Shown one piece after another: positions 59,255-64,000 of a DNA stretch of 64,000 nt. The position numbers were made by a program, and so were the translations under genes. Numbering within the stretch: position 1 is the first letter of the stretch; every line of letters starts with the position of its first letter. Location: positions 372,001-436,000 of the forward strand of contig CAVZOP010000001.1 in assembly GCA_963776935.1 (NCBI GenBank), given 5' to 3'. Under the pieces are notes generated by a model. It made no database searches, was not told the DNA's origin, and saw only the letters and a list, made by a program, of their open reading frames with translations. The DNA is from JALOLG01 sp963776935. Its GTDB lineage: Bacteria > Actinomycetota > Acidimicrobiia > Acidimicrobiales > Ilumatobacteraceae.

Positions 59255-59959
59255 ATGTCTGACACCGTTCTTGTCGCCCAAACCGGACGCGTCACCGGCA
59301 GTGCTGCCTCGCGGCGGTTGCGGGCCGAGGATTGGATCCCCGGAGTCGTCTACGGGCTGGGCATGGATCCGCTCGTCGTGTCGGTGAAGCGACGTGAGCT
59401 GCGGACCGCGCTGTCGGGGACGGCGGCGCTCAACACCGTCCTCGACCTCCAGGTCGACGGCACGACGTACTCGGCGATCGTGAAGGACCTCCAGCGCCAT
59501 CCCGTGCGCCGTCACGTCAGCCATGTCGACTTCATCCAGGTCAACCTCGAGGCCGAGATCACCGTCTCCGTACCGTTGCGGCTCGAGGGCACGGCGACCG
59601 AGGTGCTCAACAACGACGGTCTCGTCGACCCGGCGGTCGACTCGATCGAGGTCGTCTGCACGCCGCGCAACATCCCCGACGAGTTCGTCGTCGACATCAG
59701 CGCGATGAAGATGGACACCGTCATCCGCCTCTCCGACATCACCATGCCCGAGGGCGTCACCCCGACCGGTGATCCCGAGATGGCCGTCGTGACCGTGCTG
59801 GTGATGCGCGCCAGTGAGCTCGAGACCGACGCCGTCGCCGCCACCGAGGAAGGTGCGGAAGGCGAAGCGGTCGAGGGCGAAGCGGCCGAGGGCGACGGCG
59901 AAGGCGCCGCCGGATCGGCCGACGCCGCCGGCGAGTCCGGCGACGACGCCGGCAGCTGA
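59255..59959 (+). CDS. rplY: 50S ribosomal protein L25 (CTC form)
   Basis: The 234-residue bL25/CTC-family protein has an N-terminal L25 domain (GSAASRRLRAEDWIPGVVYG, IVKDLQRHPVRRHVSHVDFIQV) that binds 5S rRNA, and a C-terminal beta domain (VSVPLRLEGTATEVLNNDG, VDISAMKMDTVIRLSDI). It ends in an acidic low-complexity tail rich in Glu, Gly and Ala (GEAVEGEAAEGDGEGAA). General stress protein CTC has the same layout. It precedes pth by 18 bases. Confidence 0.95.
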   Translation: MSDTVLVAQTGRVTGSAASRRLRAEDWIPGVVYGLGMDPLVVSVKRRELRTALSGTAALNTVLDLQVDGTTYSAIVKDLQRHPVRRHVSHVDFIQVNLEAEITVSVPLRLEGTATEVLNNDGLVDPAVDSIEVVCTPRNIPDEFVVDISAMKMDTVIRLSDITMPEGVTPTGDPEMAVVTVLVMRASELETDAVAATEEGAEGEAVEGEAAEGDGEGAAGSADAAGESGDDAGS

Positions 59960-59977
59960 TCGTCCGAGCCGCCGGCG

Positions 59978-60586
59978 ATGGGGTTGTTCGACCGGCGCGC
60001 CGGTAAGGGCACTCCGTTCGAGTGGCTCGTCGTCGGGCTCGGCAATCCGGGCAAGGAGTACGCCAGCACGCGTCACAACGTCGGTGAGGACGTCGTCCGC
60101 CTGCTCGCCGAGCGCCGCGGTGACGCGTTGAAGGCCGGTCGCGACAATTCGCTGGTGGCCGAGTCGCGGATCGGCGACCACCGCGTCGTCCTCGCCTTCC
60201 CGCTCACGTACGTCAACGAGTCAGGGCAGGCGGTGTCGGCGCTCGTCCGCCGCTACCGCATCGAGCAGCCAGAGCGCGTCATCGTCGTCCACGACGAGCT
60301 CGACCTGGAGCCCGGCGTCCTGCGGGTCAAGGCGGGCGGCGGGCTGGCCGGCCACAACGGCCTGCGCAGCGTCGTCGCCCACCTCAAGTCGCAGGACTTC
60401 CTGCGGGTCCGCATCGGTGTGGGCAAGCCGCCGAGCAAGGAGCGGGGCGCCGGCCACGTGCTGTCGAAGCTCCCCAAGCGCGAGCGCGAGTTGCTCGACG
60501 GCAAGGTCGCCGAGGCCGCCGACGCCGTCGAGACGATCGTCACCGAGGGCATCGACGCCGCCATGCGCAACTTCAACGGCCGCTAG
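59978..60586 (+). CDS. pth: Peptidyl-tRNA hydrolase
   Basis: The 202-residue enzyme cleaves peptidyl-tRNA released from stalled ribosomes. Motifs: VVGLGNPGKEYASTRHNVGEDVV with catalytic His, PLTYVNESGQAV with the conserved Asn, VVHDELDLEPG with Asp, and KAGGGLAGHNGLRSV. The C-terminal helix ends AAMRNFNGR. The ATG at 59978 is 18 bases after rplY. Confidence 0.96.
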   Translation: MGLFDRRAGKGTPFEWLVVGLGNPGKEYASTRHNVGEDVVRLLAERRGDALKAGRDNSLVAESRIGDHRVVLAFPLTYVNESGQAVSALVRRYRIEQPERVIVVHDELDLEPGVLRVKAGGGLAGHNGLRSVVAHLKSQDFLRVRIGVGKPPSKERGAGHVLSKLPKRERELLDGKVAEAADAVETIVTEGIDAAMRNFNGR

Positions 60587-60587
60587 A

Positions 60588-60593
60588 TAGGTT
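60588..60593 (+). promoter_or_regulatory. Candidate -10 box TAGGTT before mfd
   Basis: GATAGGTT follows the pth stop and lies 20 bases before the mfd ATG at 60614. A short leader with no ribosome-binding site would result. Confidence 0.3.
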
Positions 60594-60613
60594 CCGTATC
60601 CCTCCGAGTTGTC

Positions 60614-63600
60614 ATGTTGAACGGACTCCCCTCACTGTTGCGCGACGAGCCGGGGCTGACGCGCGCGCTCGGTGATCCGTCGGCGCGGATCGCGGTCGTC
60701 GAGGTGGCGCGACCGATCGCGATCGCGGCACTGGCGCAGCTGTCGGGGCGACGGCCACTCGTCGTCGCTTGCCCGACGGGGGCCAGCGCCGGTCAGCTCT
60801 ACGACGACCTCACCCAGTTCATGCCCGATGGCGACGTCGTCCACTTCCCGGCGTGGGAGACACTGCCGTTCGAGCGCGTGAGCCCGAGTGTCGAGACGAT
60901 GGGGCAGCGGCTCGAGGTGCTGTGGCGGCTGCGCAGCCCCGACCACACACCGGCGATCGTCGTCGCCGGCGTGCGCGCACTCCTCCAGAAGTTGGGGCCT
61001 GGCGCGACGACGACCGAGCCGATCGTCGTCCGGCCGAACGCGATCGTCGACCCCGACGAGCTCACCGAGACGCTCGTCGGCTTCGGCTACCGGCGCGAGG
61101 GACTGGTCGAGCATCGCGGCGAGTTCGCCCGGCGGGGGGCGATCGTCGACGTCTATCCGTCGACCGCCAACGCGCCGGTCCGCATCGACCTGTGGGGCGA
61201 CGAGGTGGACCGCCTGACGCGGTTCGGCGTCAACGACCAGCGCTCGACCGTCGACCTCGACGAGGTGGTGATCTTCCCCGCCCGCGAGCTCACACCGACG
61301 GAGGACGTCAGCCGCCGGGCCGACGCCCTGATCGCCGCCGAGCCGTGGGGACGTGAGCAGTGGGAGCGGCTCGCCGAGGGGCTCCACTTCGACGGCATGG
61401 AGTCGTGGCTGCCGTGGCTCGTCGACGAGGACCAGTTGCTCACCGACGTGCTGCCGGAGCACGCCAAGGTGGTGCTCGTCGAGCCGCGCCGGATGCGCGA
61501 CCGGGCCACCGAGCTGCTCGCCGAGGAGGACGACCTCGCCAAGGCGCTCGCCTCGACGTGGGCGCGAGATCCCGACAAGACGTTCCCTCGCCTGCACGCG
61601 TCGCCCGACGCGCTCCTCACATCGAGCGGGTCGTTCTGGACGATCGACTCGACGCCGGACTCGCCCGACACACCCGTCGTCGAGGCCTCCGGCTGGGGGC
61701 CGGTCGGCGGCGACGCGAGCGGGCTGACGAAGCGGCTCAGCGAGTTGCTCGCCCAGCAGTACCGCGTCGTCGTGGCGGCCGACGGAGATGGCTCGGCGCA
61801 GCGCCTCCACGAGTTGCTGCTCGACCACGGGCTCGACCTCCCGGTCGCCGACGGCGACGCAACGACCACCGTGGGGACCACCCGTCCGGGTGGCCGCGTC
61901 GTCGTCGCGCCCTTGCACCGCGGGTGCACGCTGCCGAACGCCAAGTTGGCGATCATCGCCGAGTCCGACCTCACCGGTCGGCGCCGCTCGCATCGCACGG
62001 CCCGCCCGCCGCGACGCGAGAGCGCCCGCTTCTTCGAGGATCTCAAGGCCGGCAACTACGTGGTGCACCACCAGCACGGCGTCGGCAAGTACGAGGGCAT
62101 GGTCAAGCGCACGATCGGCGGCATCGAACGCGACTATCTACTCATTGCCTACAAGGGCGGCGACAAGCTGTACGTGCCGTCCGACCAGATCGACACGCTG
62201 CGGCAGTACGTCGGCGGCGAGGCGCCGACGCTGCACCGACTCGGCGGGAGCGACTTCGCCAAGGCCAAGAGCCGGGTCCGGTCGGCAGTGCGGGCGATCG
62301 CCCAGGAGCTCGTCGTGCTCTACCAGAAGCGAGTGCACAGCGTCGGCTACTCGTTCGGGCCCGACACGCCCTGGCAGCACGAGATGGAGGAAGCGTTCCC
62401 GTACGTCGAGACGCCCGACCAACGGGTGGCGATCGACGACGTGAAGAGCGACATGGAACGTCCGTATCCGATGGATCGCCTGGTGTGCGGTGACGTCGGG
62501 TTCGGCAAGACCGAGGTCGCGATCAGGGCCGCCTTCAAGGCGATCCAGGAAGGCAAGCAGGTCGCCGTGCTCGCGCCGACGACGTTGCTCGCCAACCAGC
62601 ACGGCAACACGTTCGCCGATCGCTTCGCCGGCTACCCGATCCGCGTCGAGGTGTTGTCCCGGTTCCTCACCAACGCCCAGGCCAAGACCGTGATCGACGG
62701 CTTGCGCACGGGTGAGGTCGACTGCGTGATCGGTACCCACCGCCTGCTCACCAACGACGTCACGTTCAAGGATCTCGGGTTGCTCATCGTCGACGAGGAG
62801 CAGCGCTTCGGGGTGCAGCACAAGGAGGCGATGAAGAAGCTGAAGGTCAACGTCGACATCATCACGCTCACCGCCACACCGATCCCCCGCACCCTCGAGA
62901 TGTCGCTCGTCGGGATCCGCGACCTGTCGCTGTTGCAGACGCCGCCCGCCGACCGCCAGCCGATCCTCACCTACGTCGGCGAGTACGACGAGCGGGTCGC
63001 GATCGAGGCGATCCGGCGCGAGTTGCTCCGCGAGGGCCAGGTCTTCTGGGTCCACAACCGGGTGCGGTCGATCGAGACCGCGGCGATGCGGCTGCGCCAA
63101 CTCGTGCCGGAGGCACGCATCGCGGTCGCCCACGGGCAGATCGACGAGGGCACGTTGGAGCAGGTCGTCGTCGACTTCTCGGAGGGCCGCTACGACGTCC
63201 TCGTGTGCACGACGATCATCGAATCCGGCATCGACATGCCGACGGTGAACACGCTCGTCGTCGAGCGCTCCGACCTGCTCGGGCTCGGGCAGATGCACCA
63301 ACTCCGCGGACGGGTCGGGCGCAGTGGTCAGCGCGCCTACGCCTACCTGTTCCACCCACGCGACCGCCCGCTGACCGAGGACGCGTACGAGCGGTTGCGC
63401 ACGATCGGTGAGTCGACCGAGCTCGGTTCGGGTTTCAAGATCGCGATGCGCGACCTCGAGATCCGCGGCGCCGGCAACCTGCTCGGCGAGGCCCAGTCGG
63501 GGCACATCGCGGCGGTCGGCTACGACCTCTACTGCCAGATGGTCACCGAGGCGGTCGCCGAGATGAAGGGCGAGCCGATCGCCCAACCGTCGGAGATCAA

Positions 63601-64000
63601 GCTCGACGTGCCGACCGATGCGTTCCTGCCGGCCGACTACGTCACCAAGGAGGAGCTGCGACTCGAGGCCTACCGCCGTCTCGCCGCGGTGACCAGCGAG
63701 TCGGAGGTCGCCGACATCCGCACCGAGTGGGAGGACCGGTACGGCCCGCTCCCCCAACCGGCCGAGGCGTTGCTCATGGTGGGTTCGCTGCGCGCCGAGT
63801 GCAACCGGCTCGGCATCACCGACATGCAGATCACGGTCAGTCAGGCCCGCCTGTCGCCGATCGAGCTCAAGCTCAGCGAGTCGATGCGCCTCAAACGCCT
63901 CGCTCGCGACGCGATCCTCAAGGAGGACCAGCACCAGCTCGTGGTCCCGATCGCCCGCGGCAAGGACCCGGCGACGTTCCTGGTCGGCTTCCTCCGCGAG
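60614..64000 (+). CDS. mfd: Transcription-repair coupling factor, C-terminus beyond the window
   Basis: The first 1129 residues are seen and the frame is open at the window edge; the family is 1100-1200 residues, so only a small part is missing. Order: UvrB-like module (ETLPFERVSPSVETMGQRLEVLW, EFARRGAIVDVYPSTANAPVRIDLWGDEVD), the RNA-polymerase-interacting domain (YVVHHQHGVGKYEGM, KGGDKLYVPSDQI), then the RecG-like translocase with Walker A GDVGFGKTEVAIRA, VDEEQRFGVQHKE, TLTATPIPRTLEMSL, and the C-terminal helicase half CTTIIESGIDMPTVNTL, QLRGRVGRSG. It removes stalled RNA polymerase from damaged DNA and recruits UvrA. Confidence 0.96.
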   Translation, partial: MLNGLPSLLRDEPGLTRALGDPSARIAVVEVARPIAIAALAQLSGRRPLVVACPTGASAGQLYDDLTQFMPDGDVVHFPAWETLPFERVSPSVETMGQRLEVLWRLRSPDHTPAIVVAGVRALLQKLGPGATTTEPIVVRPNAIVDPDELTETLVGFGYRREGLVEHRGEFARRGAIVDVYPSTANAPVRIDLWGDEVDRLTRFGVNDQRSTVDLDEVVIFPARELTPTEDVSRRADALIAAEPWGREQWERLAEGLHFDGMESWLPWLVDEDQLLTDVLPEHAKVVLVEPRRMRDRATELLAEEDDLAKALASTWARDPDKTFPRLHASPDALLTSSGSFWTIDSTPDSPDTPVVEASGWGPVGGDASGLTKRLSELLAQQYRVVVAADGDGSAQRLHELLLDHGLDLPVADGDATTTVGTTRPGGRVVVAPLHRGCTLPNAKLAIIAESDLTGRRRSHRTARPPRRESARFFEDLKAGNYVVHHQHGVGKYEGMVKRTIGGIERDYLLIAYKGGDKLYVPSDQIDTLRQYVGGEAPTLHRLGGSDFAKAKSRVRSAVRAIAQELVVLYQKRVHSVGYSFGPDTPWQHEMEEAFPYVETPDQRVAIDDVKSDMERPYPMDRLVCGDVGFGKTEVAIRAAFKAIQEGKQVAVLAPTTLLANQHGNTFADRFAGYPIRVEVLSRFLTNAQAKTVIDGLRTGEVDCVIGTHRLLTNDVTFKDLGLLIVDEEQRFGVQHKEAMKKLKVNVDIITLTATPIPRTLEMSLVGIRDLSLLQTPPADRQPILTYVGEYDERVAIEAIRRELLREGQVFWVHNRVRSIETAAMRLRQLVPEARIAVAHGQIDEGTLEQVVVDFSEGRYDVLVCTTIIESGIDMPTVNTLVVERSDLLGLGQMHQLRGRVGRSGQRAYAYLFHPRDRPLTEDAYERLRTIGESTELGSGFKIAMRDLEIRGAGNLLGEAQSGHIAAVGYDLYCQMVTEAVAEMKGEPIAQPSEIKLDVPTDAFLPADYVTKEELRLEAYRRLAAVTSESEVADIRTEWEDRYGPLPQPAEALLMVGSLRAECNRLGITDMQITVSQARLSPIELKLSESMRLKRLARDAILKEDQHQLVVPIARGKDPATFLVGFLRE

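Noticed and set aside
62138..63934. A 598-codon minus-strand frame opposite mfd
   Set aside because: It is low-complexity and charged, with no motif, and lies opposite a clear Mfd translocase.
1..64000. Insertion sequences, transposases, CRISPR arrays, rRNA genes, replication origin
   Set aside because: None was found on either strand. GC-rich hairpins followed by T runs (intrinsic terminators) are also absent between converging genes.

Overview
The window is GC-rich (roughly 70 %) bacterial chromosome. It has many GTG/TTG starts, tightly overlapping ATGA/GTGA gene junctions, bacterial tRNAs, and an actinobacterial gene order (metG-tatD-[rpfB position]-rsmA-ispE, then tRNA-Gln-glmU-prs-rplY-pth-mfd). 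A tiny bS22-like protein and start-proximal TAnnnT promoter boxes also fit a deep-branching actinobacterium. An Acidimicrobiia (Ilumatobacter-like) host is my best guess, from protein style only.

Layout. (1) 0-8.1 kb, housekeeping and accessory genes: end of an AraC-family regulator, an unusual tRNA-Leu, bacterioferritin plus its ferredoxin under a possible iron box, a RecB/Cas4-like nuclease, an L,D-transpeptidase, a prolyl oligopeptidase, a 26-residue basic protein, a kinase-like phosphotransferase and a PHP protein. (2) 8.1-18.6 kb, first half of a surface-polysaccharide locus: two GT4 glycosyltransferases, an O-antigen-ligase-like polymerase, a small two-helix membrane protein, a Walker-defective tyrosine-kinase-like ATPase, a Wzz-like chain-length protein, a WecG-STAS fusion, a GT2 enzyme, a hexapeptide acyltransferase and a membrane-anchored extracellular protein. 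(3) 18.6-29.6 kb, a two-protein hybrid assembly line: formyltransferase/adenylation/luciferase-like monooxygenase/carrier, then KS-AT-KR-DH-ACP-TE. (4) 29.6-48.6 kb, second half of the glycan locus: DegT aminotransferase, YchF, three GMC oxidoreductases (one fused to an aldo/keto reductase), several GT4/GT2 enzymes, an FkbM methyltransferase in a GC-poor patch, a Wzx-type flippase and an FAD oxidoreductase. (5) 48.6-64 kb, a lipoprotein hydrolase and a conserved housekeeping run ending in a partial mfd.

How the genes may work together: regions 2 and 4 look like a Wzx/Wzy-dependent export locus, with sugar-building enzymes, transferases, flippase, polymerase and length control. The assembly line sits in its middle. 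It would load an amino acid, N-formylate and possibly oxygenate it on the carrier, extend it by one ketide unit, reduce and dehydrate it, and release it through a thioesterase. Its product could be a free metabolite or an acyl decoration of the glycan; the sequence does not decide this.

A strong caveat is that at least fourteen one-base frameshifts interrupt otherwise well-conserved genes, including ispE and rsmI. Six of them are in the PKS, all in the same direction. Because genes expected to be essential or conserved are hit, consensus or assembly error is the simplest explanation. I therefore annotate these genes full length and state where the frame changes.
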